Notes: generated from the sequence alone by a model not told the origin. A DNA stretch of 64,000 nt from Zoroaster sp. YZ-2022 (GCA_029582265.1 CM055828.1:6493402-6557401), one strand, 5' to 3'. Counted from the stretch's first letter, positions 24,000 through 37,030 are shown. Program-made: numbers and translations.

Positions 24000-26900
24000 G
24001 AGTATACATTCGGCTTGTGACGATGAAATATTTTAACTCCGAATTAGTTTTTTTTTTTTTTTTTTATCCGCTTAACCCTTTCATATTAAATATAATCAAT
24101 ACAGTCATGATAGGCATTAGGATATAGAAAGGATCTTGAACCAGTTTTTAACGTGTCATTTTTAAAGGTGTTTCTTTCAGCTATTGCGTTTATAATGTAC
24201 AATACGAAACATGATATTAACATTATACAGTTAGAATCCCCTATTAAAACATAATGGGGAATAAGAAACAAAATATTACGTGGAATATAATATGAAATTG
24301 TTACATTTGACGAGTGCAGTTCATTCACTATTATCCTGACAAGGATTACTCCCACTTTAATTATTTTGTAAATTTCGTTTGTGATGTTTTATATTTATCT
24401 TATTATTTAGTCAGGAGTGATGATTTTTATTACGGAGAGAAAAACTGAAATGTGTATCTGTGAGCTGCACTTAAAACACTTTTTTTTTCATTACGCTTTT
24501 TTTTAAACGACTATAAACCAAAATAATTCAGGTTTTTAGTTATTTAGTTGGAATGAATGAACTCGGATTTAAAGTAGTCAACACAAAGGAATTAGTATAA
24601 TTAGCAGAGCTTGATGCCGGCTGGATACCCGTTTATCCGTTAGAATTTGCCGCCATTAATTTGTGTAAAACGCAGGGAGACAGCTGACTACATTGTATAA
24701 GGATTGAACCACACCACCCCCCCCCCCTTCCCCCATCCCCCATCCCCGCAACCTTGAACTTTCTTGAACCTCCATCCTAATTGCTGGGCTTGTACAAACT
24801 AATTGTTCGGATTTACATCAACCTTTCCTGGTAATGAGTCATCATTTGATGATTAGTCTTTTTTTTTTTTGGAAATAGTTTTGATTATAGAACCCCCTTA
24901 TTACCATCAGAATTGAGATTTATTGGAGAAAGACCACTCAGGGACCAGCAATGCGGAACGCTTTAATTGTAAACGTTTGTGCAGATTAAGGAAATTCTAA
25001 TTTTATGTATGAGATTTAATCAAGCAACACACTGTATATGCGGTTTTGAGATAGGGCATTTTGTTTTTGTTGATTATGGCTATGGATATTTTGCTGTAGC
25101 GGCAAAGTTGAATTACAGGCAGACACAGTGATGCAGCCAAAGCAGTAACTTTGGAAACAGCCAAAATCATTCATTTCAAGGAAAGTTTTAACAGGAATAT
25201 TTGATTCTTTGATCAATTTTTTTATTTATTTTTTTTTTTGGGGGGGGGGGGTTTCAGGTTCGAATCCACACCGGTTTGTTTATCATTTGCTCACTTAGGA
25301 TACTTCATGTAGTTTATTATGAGATGTATGTAATTGATCATTCTGAAATTGCGTGTGGATTGCGTCGTTTCAACGGGACAATGAAATCCCCAATGTAAAA
25401 TGCACCAAAAATTCCCATTCTAATGCCTTGCTATTGGTGCATAGTAAGGTACATTAATATTATAAATAAACACAAAATATCAATGAATATTTGTTTTAAT
25501 GGACAGATTGTATATAGCGCCCTCTTGTTTAGAGAGGCTGTTTTTTGTACAGTGTAAGTTGACCGTATTATAATTATTGATTTTATTTTTTGTGGGACCT
25601 GTTGAATACAAAATGAGCCTAGAGTTGTGTATTGGAGGGGTATTATTCAAATCAATTATACACATACTGTACGAGATATTGAGGGCATTTAGCCTGGTCA
25701 ACGCCAGCAATGGATCAATCAGAACTCTTGGATTTATTGTAAGAATTAATGGCCATTGATAATGCACACATCGGGAAAGCCAAATATTATGAGTTATCCA
25801 ATGCGCGCATAAAGGTAATGTGGCAAAAATGTAGTGCTTCTCTGTCTCACACCTAATGCCTTAAGTCCATATTTTGTGTGTTCCACAAGCACCCGTTGGA
25901 TAACAAATTTATCCTCTAGCAAACTTGTTTTATAAACAAAGCCAACAATTAATAAGGTTGATGTTTACATAAGGTAAGGGCTAATCGTCAACATTCTACA
26001 AATTCAAAATCCAAAAACTCCAATAAAATAAACGGCTCTGACTAATTTATAAATTGAAATTAAGACCTGCTTCCAGACCTTTGATAAAGTTAATGAGATA
26101 TCAGACTTAATTATTTTGTTTGCTTAGAAGACGTGCATTATACGCAATAAAAAAATATTTTAAAAAGGTTATAAGTGGAGAACTGTTCTTTTTAAAATGT
26201 TGTTGTTTGCTGGAGGATAAATAAGCATGTTCATATCCCACAGGTTAATAAGTTGAGGTGATTTATGTGGTTTATGAGCAACTTTGTTTTACGTGTACGT
26301 GATATGAGTGCAATCAGCTCCTTAAAACTAGTTTGCATTCGCAGTTTGAGGTCGGACAATGGGAACGGAGTTATGGGCACACATGCTGTGTGCGTACATG
26401 ACCCAATGAGTTACCTTTTTGACCTCATTGAGGGCGCCCTTTAGGCCTGTAACATCATTATGCAATCTCTTTAATGTTTTGTGTTAGCATGCTCTGCGAA
26501 TCCCATCAAACTTTATTTTAGAGTATTTTTCCCCTTTTTAGTTGACAAACCCATCAAAAAATGCTTGAGGCGAGGCGCATGTACGGGGAAATTTGGTAGG
26601 TTTTTTTTTTTTACCATACCTGTAATAACAAGGACGTGCTTTCTAATTTAACAAACCCATCTTGGATAATGGACCTTGAAATCAAGGAAATAATCAGCCA
26701 AAAAGATTATTGAAGAACTCTTTATTTTTTTATTTTCCTGGCAGAAATTATTATTGATAAATTATTATCTAATTTGTTATCTAATTCGTTACTAAATTAT
26801 TTACTGAATTATTGTATTTATAAACATGAATTATATGCATTTATTTTATTTTTTTCCTTCTGAAGAATACTGAATGCATATTTGTTACGAATACGGTTGC

Positions 26901-28340
26901 TTTAACTCCATGCGCTAATGTTTAATTATTTTTAATTGCCGTAATCACTGCACAGCACAAGGCCAAAAGCTGCCAACGTTACTCCACCATGACTCATTTG
27001 GCTTGCTTACTTATTGCCTTCCAGCTTGTTACTTGGTGCTTTCTGAACAAAAAAACACACGCACCACTCGCAATTCCAAAGCAACCGATTGCCAAATTTT
27101 GTTTGCATTCTGGTTTCGTTTCTGAGGAGGGAAGAATTTTGCTTGATTCATGATTTACTAATGTATCTTTTTCGTCAATAACTGATGTGACTTTGCACTG
27201 TATACTCAATAGTTAAGATGTCTTCATTTGTGTTCAAAAGCTCCTTGGCTCACTACACACCTGTGGGTTTTGAGCTTTCAAGAAGCACCAAGTTCACACA
27301 GTGCTTAGCCATGTAATAGGGCAATAACACATATAATTTGGAAAGTCTACACTGTAGCCTATAACCGTTGCTCATTAATAATTCTCATTTTTTCCATTGT
27401 TTAAGAATAAGATTTTCCCAGATTGTACCTACCTGAATGATACCAGTAAAGAGGACAGATAAATCCAGATGTTTTATATATCAATGTAATCATAGGAAGT
27501 TATTAATGTTGGTGCGTGGTCACTTTTTCCTCCCAAATATCAGTAAACCCCAAAGTCGATGTTTCATTCTCTACTATTGATATTTCACACTGTAAAAAAC
27601 TCCCGGTCCCCCTAATATGATTACTCAAAATTTTCTGTATTTGTATTTTGATGGGAGGACGCATGTATTAAGTTGTAATAAATGTAAGTTGTAATACTGT
27701 TCTACCCGCCCCCTCATACGTTACATACTGAAGAGGGTCTTTTATACTGTGAGTCTGTTTGTTCAGGTAAATCACCATAGCTTAATTACTTTTATACAGG
27801 ATTGGTGCCAAGGATTGGAAGGTCAAACCTGTTTGATTTTAAATAACATTAAATTTGATTGGTCACTGTACTATACAGCCTGGGTTTTATTATTAATGAT
27901 TGGCGCAGTGACCAATCAAAGTGCAGATAACATGGATGCCCGACAAGTTGCAGCTGATTGGATAATCGGGTAGTTGTGACTGTTGAAAGCTGTGTTCTCA
28001 TTGGCTGCAAGATGTAAATGTATATATCTCAATAAAACAACCCAAAGCCACTGGGTGGGGGTTGTACGTTTAGTGTGTGTGTGTTGGGATCATATAAAAA
28101 TTAAATGGTAGAGCATACACCACCGTTGCAAAAAAAAAGGAAAGAAAACAATAGAAATAAATCCTTCCAATACACTGAAGAACATAATAAATATGAGAAA
28201 TTGTAACTTTGTCCACTGGAGGTTTTTGTTTTGAGTTATGTACTTTGCATGTAGTATTAAACATTGTATGGCATCAAATTTAGATCCATCCCCACCCAAA
28301 TTTCATACAACCACTAAGCAGCCGAGTTTGTTGGTTTTTT
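24000..28340. other. Intergenic region, no gene recognised
   Basis: AT-rich with homopolymer runs (T at 24049, C at 24715, G at 25243). A B-box-like CAGGTTCGAATCC lies at 25256. Segment 26350-26520 is related to 63655-63835 (shared GAGGGCGCCCTT, CATCAT..ATTATGCAA). A 15-bp inverted repeat TTTGATTGGTCACTG lies at 27854-27868 / 27906-27920. Open frames here lack recognisable domains. Confidence 0.5.
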
Positions 28341-28344
28341 TTTT

Positions 28345-30956
28345 TTAAAGGCAAAATTTTGAATGAAACGTCAAGGGGTACCCCTTGCCGTTTTTTTCAC
28401 CTCGAAAAAAAGTTGTGTCCGATTCGCTTCAAAATTACACGGAATGTAGCCCTGGGTCTGTACAAGACATCTACCGAGTTGTAGTCTTCTTGGGCAAGTT
28501 TTTAATTTAACTATTTCACCCAATTTTTGTAATATTGATTTTCTGAAAAAGTTGGAAAGATAGGCGACTCAAATATAGAAAAATTAGATCCAGGCACTCA
28601 GGTGCGTATCTCCAACAAGTATGAGGCATTTGAAAAAAACAAAAAACAAACAATATTAGGCCAAAAAAAACGTCAAGGGGTACGTACCCCTTGTCGTTTT
28701 TTTTTTCACCTTGAAAAAAAAGTGTCCGATTCGCTTCAAAATTACACAGAATGTAGCCCTGGGTCTGTAGAAGACATCTACCGAGTTATAACGCTTTTGG
28801 GCATGTTTTTAATTTAACTATTTCACCCATTTTTGTAAGGAAAATAGTGATTTTCTGAAAATGTTGGAAAGATAGGCGACTCAAATAAAGACAAATTAGA
28901 TCAAAGCACTCGATTGCGTGTCTCCAAAAAGTATGAGGCATTTGAGAGAGAAAAAAAATCATTATTGTTATAAGTGAAGCGATAGTCTAATGGTTAACCC
29001 GCCAGGCTTTATTTCTATCGACCCGAGTTCAAATCCTGCCGGTGACACACTGCTTTTCTTTTTCATGTTAAATGGTTACGCAATCACGATTTATTTAAGT
29101 AGTTTAAAAATTCATCTCCAAGTACCAACAGGATAAATGGCGCAAGCCGTTAGTCCACTGGTCTGTTCAATTGCGGGCAGTCAGGTTGGTACGTCCGGGT
29201 TCGAATCCTGCTCCTGACACATAGGGACATGACAGCTGCTGGCTGCGGCAATGGCTTGGGGACCGTCATGTCTCTCCCCCGAAGGTTTGAGCGTGGAGGA
29301 AATGTACGGACGGGGGGAAAAGGAGGGACCGGGAGGGTAGCGACCTCCCAGAAGGGTGCTAAGGTGATCACCATGCCGGTTCGCCCGGACTTTGAGTCAT
29401 CCGAATACCTGGTCGACACTCTGACTAACTCTCCGCACTTTTTTACAATAATTTTTTTTTTAAACTATTTCATATTTTTAACAAATATAAAAACAAGTAA
29501 TGACGATTTATTTCAGTACCGGTAGTTTAAAATTCAATTAGACTTTATTTATTTTTATTTAAATTATTATACATATATAAATAGGCAAATCAATCCAAGC
29601 ATACAAGTAATGCAATAAGCACATGGAAAGCACACAAGTAACAATATGGGTGAAATCAATATTTTCCAATATGGGTGAAATAGTTAAATTAAAAACTTGC
29701 CCAAGAAGGTTATAACTCGGTAGTTGTTTTCGACAGACCCAGGGCTACATTTTGTGTAATTTTGAAGCGAATCAGAGACAACATTTTTCCAGGTGAAAAA
29801 AAAACGACAAGGGGTACCCCTTGACGTTTTTTCAAAATTTGGTTGTTGGAAAGACAGGCGACTCAAAGACAAAATACATCCAGGCACTCAATTGCGTATC
29901 TCAGTTGCGTATGAGGCATTTGAAAGAGTTATGGCCTTTTCGGGCAAGTTTTTAATTTAACTATTTTACCCATTTTTTGAAAGGAAAATATAGATTTTTC
30001 TGAAAAATATGCGACTCAAATAAAGACAAAATAGATCCAAGCACTCGATTGCGTCTCCCCAACAAGTATGAGGCATTTGGGGAAAAAATAATTTTTAGGC
30101 AAAATTTTGAAAAAACGTCAAGGGGTACCCCTTGTCGTTTTTTTCACCTTGAAAAAAAAAGTCTCCGATTCGCTTCAAAATTACACAGAATGTAGCCCTG
30201 GGTCTGTAGAAGACATCTACCGAGTTATAGCCTTTTTGGGCAAGTTTTTAATTTATGTTTATGTTTATGTTTATACAATTTAGTATAGCGCTCAATACTG
30301 CAGTTGAAAAGCATTCACTGGCGCTTTACAAAAAAAGAATAGAAATACAAATTATACAAATATACAAATACACACAAGCATATGAAACATAATACTCAAG
30401 AAAATGCTCGTGCAAACAGGAAAGTTTTTAGTTTTGATTTGAAGCATTCAAGCGTATCGCAGTTCTTCACATTGTTTACCCATTTTTTGCAAGGAAAATA
30501 TAGATTTTCTGAAAAAGTTCGAAAGATAGGCGACTCAAATAAAGACAAAATAGATCCAAGCACTCGATTGCGTCTCCCCAACAAGTATGAAGCATTTGGA
30601 AGAGAAAAAAAATGTTTAGGCAAAATTTTGAAAAAACGTCAAGGGGTACCCCTTGTCGTTTTTTTCACCTTGGAAATTTTTTTTTTCTCCGATTCGCTTC
30701 AAAATTACACAGAATGTAGCCCTGGGTCTGTAGAAGACATCTACCGAGTTATAGCCTTTTTGGGCAAGTTTTTAATTTAACTATTTCACCCATAATTTGT
30801 AAGGAAAATATAGATTTTCTGAAAAAGTCGGAAAGATAAGCGACTCAAATAAAGACAAAATAGATCCAAGCACTCAATTGCGTCTCCCCAACAAGTATGA
30901 GGCATTTGGGGAAAAAATAATTTTTAGGCCAAATTTTGAAAAAAACGTCATGTTGT
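28345..30956. repeat. Complex array of about 310-bp units, each with a KpnI-centred palindrome
   Basis: CAAGGGGTACCCCTTG occurs at 28372, 29808, 30119 and 30640, with an expanded version (TACGTA centre) at 28674-28693. Each is followed by a shared block (GATTCGCTTCAAAATTACAC, GTAGCCCTGGGTCTG). Units at 28345-28965 and about 29850-30956 are forward; 29647-29846 is inverted. A sequence unrelated to the unit interrupts at about 30255-30475. Confidence 0.85.
28976..29646. repeat. Left arm of a large inverted repeat (empty-site copy)
   Basis: The 671-bp arm is near-identical to the reverse complement of 30957-32440 minus the Tc1 insertion. It carries two tRNA-like modules: 28976-29046 (B-box GAGTTCAAATCC) and about 29130-29219 (GGGTTCGAATCC). 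Confidence 0.9.
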
Positions 30957-31025
30957 TACTTGTGTGCTTTCCATGTGCTTATTGCATCACTTGTATGCTT
31001 GGATTGATTTGCCTATTTATATATA

Positions 31026-31835
31026 CTACCGGAATAAAGTAACTGTGCATCATTTGAAGTTATGCTATTTTTTAATGAAAAAAGATAATACAATGATTTG
31101 TGGTGTTCTGTTAAATCACTGTTTAACTGTTAACAGGATAATCTCGAAATCTGTATGCTTGGACACTAGGCTTCGTGACACGTCCTTGAAGAGATGTGGT
31201 GTCAAAAGTCAGTTCACAAACTCAGTATCGTGTGTGTCCACCATTGGCGTTGATGCAGGTCTGAGATACAGGGACGAGATCATTGGGCCTCATGTGCAAG
31301 CGTTCATTCAAAGACAAGGACGTAACATCACGCTTCAGCAAGATAATGCCTGTCCACATGTCGCTCGTGTTGTGACAGATTTCCTGAGACAGCAGAACAT
31401 TCCGGTACTCCCTGGCCAGCTGTTTCTCCGGACCTGTCCCTATCGAGCACGCTTGGGATGAAATGGAGCGACGTTTACGTCAAGCCCAGAATCAGCCATT
31501 GACGTTAGCTGAATTGGGACAAGCGTTGGTTCAGACATGGAACAACATTCCCCAAGCTTTCTTCAATCGCTTAGTGTCGTCTATGCGTCGTCGTTGTCAA
31601 GCCTGCATCAACGCCAATGGTGGACACACACGATACTGAGTTTGTGAACTGACTTTTGACACCACATCTCTTCAAGGACGTGTCACGAAGCCTAGTGTCC
31701 AAGCATACAGATTTCGAGATTATCCTGTTAACAGTTAAACAGTGATTTAACAGAACACCACAAATCATTGTATTATCTTTTTTCATTAAAAAATAGCATA
31801 ACTTCAAATGATGCACAGTTACTTTATTCCGGTAG
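31026..31835 (+). mobile_element. Tc1/mariner element with 234-bp terminal inverted repeats, internally deleted
   Basis: Ends CTACCGGAATAAAGT / ACTTTATTCCGGTAG, flanked by TA. The inverted repeats run 31026-31259 and 31602-31835. The right repeat contains the 3' end of the transposase gene and its stop, so the left repeat is a reverse copy of coding sequence. Only the C-terminal transposase third remains. Confidence 0.92.
31260..31639 (+). pseudogene. Tc1-family transposase C-terminal remnant
   Basis: Reads RDEIIGPHVQAF, LQQDNACPHVARVVTDFL, then after frame changes SPDLS, IEHAWDEMERRLRQ and INANGGHTRY before the TGA at 31637-31639. The second catalytic Asp (QQDNA) and final Glu (IEHAW) are present with the DD34E spacing expected of Tc1. 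The N-terminal DNA-binding part is missing and two single-base frame disruptions lie at about 31410-31445, so it is inactive. Confidence 0.9.
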
Positions 31836-32674
31836 TATATGTATAATAATTTATATAAAAATAAATAAAGTCTAATTGAATTTTAAACGACCGGTACTGA
31901 AGTAAATCGTAATTACTTGTTTTTATATTTGTTAAAAATATGAAATAGTTTAAAAAAAAATTATTGTAAAAAAGTGCGGAGAGTTAGTCAGAGTGTCGAC
32001 CAGGTATTCGGATGACTCAAAGTCCGGGCGAACCGGCATGGTGATCACCTTAGCACCCTTCTGGGAGGTCGCTACCCTCCCGGTCCCTCCTTATTCTCCC
32101 CCGTCCGTACATTTCCTCCACGCTCAAACCTTCGGGGGAGAGACATGACGGTCCCCAAGCCATTGCCGCAGCCAGCAGCTGTCATGTCCCTATGTGTCAG
32201 GAGCAGGATTCGAACCCGGACGTACCAACCTGACTGCCCGCAATTGAACAGACCAGTGGACTAACGGCTTGCGCCATTTATCCTGTTGGTATTTGGAGAT
32301 GAATTTTTAAACTACTTAAATAAATCGTGATTGCGTAACCATTTAAAATGGGAAAGAAAAGCGGCGTGTCACCGCCGGGATTTGAACTCGGGTCGACAGA
32401 ACCGAAGCCTGGCGCTTTAACCATTAGACTGTTGCTTCGCCTGACGTTTAATAATAATTATTGGAGCTTCAATGAAGGCAACAAGTATTGGTCAAAACAA
32501 ATAAATAAATAAATAAAAATATGATTGCGCCACCAATCCGTGTGGGTAGTTAAGTTGGAGTTGAATTGGGAACAACTTAAAATAATTATTGTGATCGCGC
32601 AATTGAGTCCATCCCAGCAAAATGTTCGTGTTAAAAAACAAAAACAATAACAATAGTTAGACATGTCCATGTAT

Positions 32675-32852
32675 ACCATGTTCGATATGCGGAAGAGTAC
32701 CACCCCCTCCACCAAACGTCCCTATACACTAACACACTGTTGTTTTATTGTTAACGGACCCCTCCCCAAAAAAATCCTCTAAAGAATTCCTAAGATTTCT
32801 GGAACACAATGAAGGCACAATGGGGAGGGGGGGGGGGTGCACTCTGCCGCAT
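32675..32852. mobile_element. Second copy of the 4658-type element
   Basis: Shares TCCCTATACACTAACACACT and AAATCCTCTAAAGAATTCC. A G-run precedes the right end ACTCTGCCGCAT. Confidence 0.6.
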
Positions 32853-33225
32853 CATAATGTATACATGTCATCAAAGCGCTAAATACTTAAAATACAGGAC
32901 AAGAGCCACCCCGGGAATGTGTCAAATGGGACGTGGGACAATTTGGTTTAAAAAAAGGGACGGTCCCTTGAAATACGTACACCTTGTCACACTGCGCGCC
33001 ACGCTGAAATTTCTTGCTCGTAAACGCAAACATTCGCTTACCGGACATTGGACCCAGGCCTTCAAATTACTATTGTGTATTACAGACCAATATTGAAATA
33101 TACTACTCAAAACAATTTAGGGAACACCAGAATAATCTCAGTTAAAGCAAGGTAATTTATTTCAGATAAACACAATGTTTCACAGAATTGATGAGAAACA
33201 ACTGCACAGTGAAACAGATAATAAA

Positions 33226-34346
33226 CAGGCATGAGAATGGAGTTTTGCAAAAAAGAAGGAAAAAATAATCCAGGCTTATATTAGATTTTGGTATATGAAA
33301 ACCTTATAGGATGGCTATTTTGGATATTTTTATCATTGAAATCTCTTGTAATTTGGATTTAAAAAAAAATAATAATAATAATCCCGGGAAATTTTTGGAT
33401 TTTGGTAAATGAAATCCTTAAAGGATAGCTATTTTGGGTATTAACTTCATTAACATCTCCTGTAATTTTGGCAAGATTTTGTGTACATTATGACCTGTCC
33501 AATATAATAAAATATAATTTTCAATCCAGCCGGAGCTTCCATATCTGATGGTGACACGACAACATTCACAAAATGCATCGCCAGCTTCGTGAAGTTTACG
33601 AAAACAATCGCCGATTAGATGCTGGTCTGGAGAACCAGCAAACAGAACTTTATCACACCAATTCCATTTCCATTTATTTTTGATAGTTTTGTCGATTTCA
33701 TTAACATCCACGGCGGAACCACGCTGGACGTAAGTAAGTTTGAGCGCCATTTCTATCGTCTGCAAACTCGATCGCATAGAAAGTTCCTGCTCTCGCGCGC
33801 GAAGACTGTGTGCAGATAGACTTGACAGTAAGTCGGTTCTACGTCTAGCGCATACATCACGCGCACCACACACACAAAAATACACGTAGGACTGTTAATC
33901 ACATTCTACGGAACGTAGAGAGAATTTGGTTGTGATCAATACTCTTTTGTGCAGTGCCCCGCGTTGTGTGTAAAGCGAATCGTTGTATAATGTACTTCTT
34001 TGTTAAAACAAATTCTCCGTACATGCGTATTCCGGTGACGTCAACATTCAGAGAGGGGAAAACACGGACACATACGTTCAGATACTCTTCCTTTTTTATC
34101 CGGCTGCGGCATCAATCAAATACTAGTAGTAGTAGGTCGCTACATTAAACAACACTTTTCCTAGATACAATTTTCTGCTGTAAACACTAAGTTTATCGGG
34201 TGACAAAGTTAAATTTTCACTTACTTTTTTCACATGTTTTCCGAGCTTACCCCTATACAACCTACCCCCAAATTTTATATCAAATTCACACTGAACTCGG
34301 AGACCACATATTTTGAGGTGAAAAATCCGGAAGATTCTCATGCCTG
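33226..34346. mobile_element. 1.12-kb hAT-like element with 6-bp duplication AATAAA, nested in the MITE
   Basis: Termini CAGGCATGAGAAT / ATTCTCATGCCTG (13 bp perfect). AATAAA lies at 33220-33225 and 34347-34352. The pre-insertion sequence is confirmed by sister MITEs, which read across the site. Confidence 0.9.
33418..33885 (-). pseudogene. Zinc-finger-like exon of a hAT-type transposase, degraded
   Basis: A 155-codon open frame inside the nested element. It has KWKWNWCDK, a CxxC pair in AFCECC, YGSSG and HNVH, the order seen in N-terminal zinc-finger regions of some hAT-derived proteins. No DDE catalytic region is present nearby. Recognition is by pattern only. Confidence 0.5.
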
Positions 34347-34499
34347 AATAAAGGATGCATGTAGTGATTACACATTTCATGACATGACTACTGAAAGAGA
34401 GCGGGGGTTGCAAATGAAAATCCCGGTTCATGGCACATTTCAAACCTATTTGATGTTAAAAATTCGGTGTTCCCTAAATTGTTTTGAGTAGTATATATT

Positions 34500-36495
34500 G
34501 CTGGTCATATACATACACTAAAATGATTCTCATCAGGCGGGTTGGAAATGTAGTTTTAATACATGCTCGACAATAAATACGCCTGTCCTAGGCATGTGGG
34601 CGGTGAGCGATTTTTTTCTGCAGAACACTTCGTCAACTATATGTATTTGTGTATACTAAAAATAAAATTTTGACTTTATTTTCCTTTAAACAAAATCCTC
34701 CACAAGCGTGAATTACTATTATAGAGAAAGGCTTTGCTTCTGAATTAAATTTGTAATTAAAAAAATGTATAAAGATATTTTATGAAAATGTTGACAAATC
34801 TAGTCTTGAACTCGGCACCTTGTATTTGCAAAGCGAGAGTTCTATCCACTGTACTAAACTACCGTGCCACTCGATTATGGGGGTGAATTACTATTAATTA
34901 CTATTTCTATGCCAATTTTTAACCCATTGATGAAGTATGCTGCAGAAAAATAGCGGGCGGTGATAAAGTCCATTCCTGTGTATATATTTGCATAATTTCA
35001 GATTGTAGCAAGTTCTTGTACCGTACGCTGTCACGTTATCATGTTGCACTGCTTGACAATATTAAATATCCATTTTGTATCCCAAACAGAAACAATTTAC
35101 AAATGAATACTTACATTCAAACAGATACTTAGAAAACTTACACTCAATACAACATTTAAGATTAATTTATAGCAAATATTCCTTTAATTAACCACTGATT
35201 GATACACCCAGAAACAATTGGTTTACACAGTATGTACATATATACTTGTTGATAAAGGTTACATGTCAAAGGTCAAATGCCACACTCCAAACAAACTGGT
35301 GATCTCTTCAAGACTGGTTCCATGTTCAGTTAAAATTTACCCCTTAATTTTATTACAATAGAAATTTGCTATTTCCATCATGACATGTATATAGTGGGTC
35401 CACATATATATTAATTTAGTTTTTAATTATATAAGCCATTCAATATATGAAGTTAACAACTTTCGCTGACCCAGAACAATAAATTACTTTTTAATTTGGT
35501 TTGAAGGTAAATTTTGATTGCGCATGGTACACTCTCTGTATACCTTAAATCTGGTAATAACGGGACTCTATATGTCACGATATTCTTTTTGGATTGATGC
35601 ATAACATGAGTACACATGTATATAGCACTGACAAACATGCTTTGTGCTTGCTACATGCTTTATGAATGAATGTTTTGCATGTGCCTTGGGCGTGGTTATT
35701 TCCCAAAGAGGACTGAACAATTTTGGTAATCCCAAACTTGACCTGTACAAGTCTATGGGGGATTACCACACCCAACAATCCCTGAAGGTCTGTACTGTTA
35801 TCCCCACACCTCCCCTCTTGAACCTAACATCTACCCTGCGGATTGTCACCTATGAATTGACCATAATCCCCCCACATATAGGGCACTCAAAGATACTGAT
35901 AATCCCCAAATACTACTCGTGAAAAACTGCTCAAATGTTCAAAAGGTACAAAAAAAAATTGCTAAATAGTGGTGTAAGGCTCCATAAAATTCCACAAACA
36001 AGACATTTTCTGTAACAAATGTAAACTGAAGAATACATGAATTAAACAAAAAATAATATTAAAAATTATATATTATATTTTCCACCATCTATTATGATAT
36101 ATATATTTGTTTACAATGTATAATTTTTGCAATTGTGACAAAAGCTCTTTGTTAATGAAAAACTAAAATATTGTTTTAATAGTATAGAGGGACACTTGTT
36201 TAATGACCAACAGATGCTCCAAACTAAATCCTGGGATTACCATTATGCAGCAAGTTCATCATTCCAGCTCGTTTGAAATCTGGCATTTTCCCCATATCAA
36301 ATAAATGTGAAACAAAAAAAAACATTAAAAGATTTCCATGCAGTATAACGTGCACTATTACCTATAAAATATTTCCTCCACTGAAAAAAACAAACAAAAA
36401 AACGTGGTCTTCAGCTTGATATGAACAATCTGCAGAATTAAGGTTCGGACTTCAAGCAAATGCAAAATATGAAGCGAATTGTGACCCCAGGGACT
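34500..36495. other. Intergenic, no gene recognised
   Basis: AT-rich. A tRNA-like remnant lies on the minus strand at about 34797-34872 (GTAGTTTAGTACAGTGG and GAGTTCAAGACT). Nothing else is supported. Confidence 0.5.
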
Positions 36496-36860
36496 GGGAT
36501 TTCCCACGAATGGTTATCGCAAAAGTACAACACATTTCAACTTGTGCAAGAACCATGCTTTTAGGTCCCGTCCTTCCCCTCACGGTTCCTGTGTGGGATT
36601 TCCCACGAATGGTTATCGCAAAAGTACAACACATTTCAACTTGTGCAAGAACCATGCTTTTAGGTCCCGTCCTTCCCCTCACGGTTCCTGTGTGGGATTT
36701 CCCATGAATGGTTATCGCAAAAGTACAACACATTTCAACTTGTGCAAGAACCATGCTTTTAGGTCCCGTCCTTCCCCTCACGGTTCCTGTGTGGGATTTC
36801 CCACGAATGGTTATCACAAAAGTACAACACATTTCATCTTGTGCAAGAACCATGCTTTTT
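36496..36860. repeat. 99-bp minisatellite, 3.7 copies
   Basis: GGGATTTCCCACGAATGG recurs at 36496, 36595, 36694 and 36793, almost invariant. The 99-bp period is a multiple of 3, so long open frames arise on both strands. I regard them as non-coding because no upstream exon or start context is seen. Confidence 0.95.
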
Positions 36861-37030
36861 AGGTGTCATCCTTTCCCTCCTGTGTGGTTCTGGAAAAGAT
36901 GTTCTAACAGGTTGTACTGGACAATATGCCAGCATGTATTGAAGTCTGCTCTGTATGCATTAATGCTCTGTATTTACAGTCCTTGAATATCATCTGCCGA
37001 ATACCAGGCAAACTCTAATATTTCAACATA

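Larger units (their letters stand above)
30957..32440. repeat. Right arm of the large inverted repeat, interrupted by a Tc1 element
   Basis: It mirrors 28976-29646. After removing 31026-31835 and one TA, the arm lengths agree to within a few bases. The tRNA-like modules recur at 32192-32285 and 32370-32440 on the opposite strand. Confidence 0.9.
33103..34491. mobile_element. Tc1/mariner-type MITE, CTACTCAAAAC family, copy 2, split by a nested element
   Basis: Left half 33103-33225 and right half 34353-34491 join colinearly with the intact copies when 33226-34352 is removed. Flanked by TA. Confidence 0.9.

Noticed and set aside
30964..31461. 165-codon frame as an intact transposase gene
   Set aside because: Its first two-thirds is terminal inverted repeat, the DNA-binding part is absent, and the frame breaks before the final catalytic Glu.
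36496..36860. Long open frames on both strands over the 99-bp repeat (up to 133 aa)
   Set aside because: A period divisible by three with no stop in the unit creates them automatically. There is no splice context, homology or start signal.
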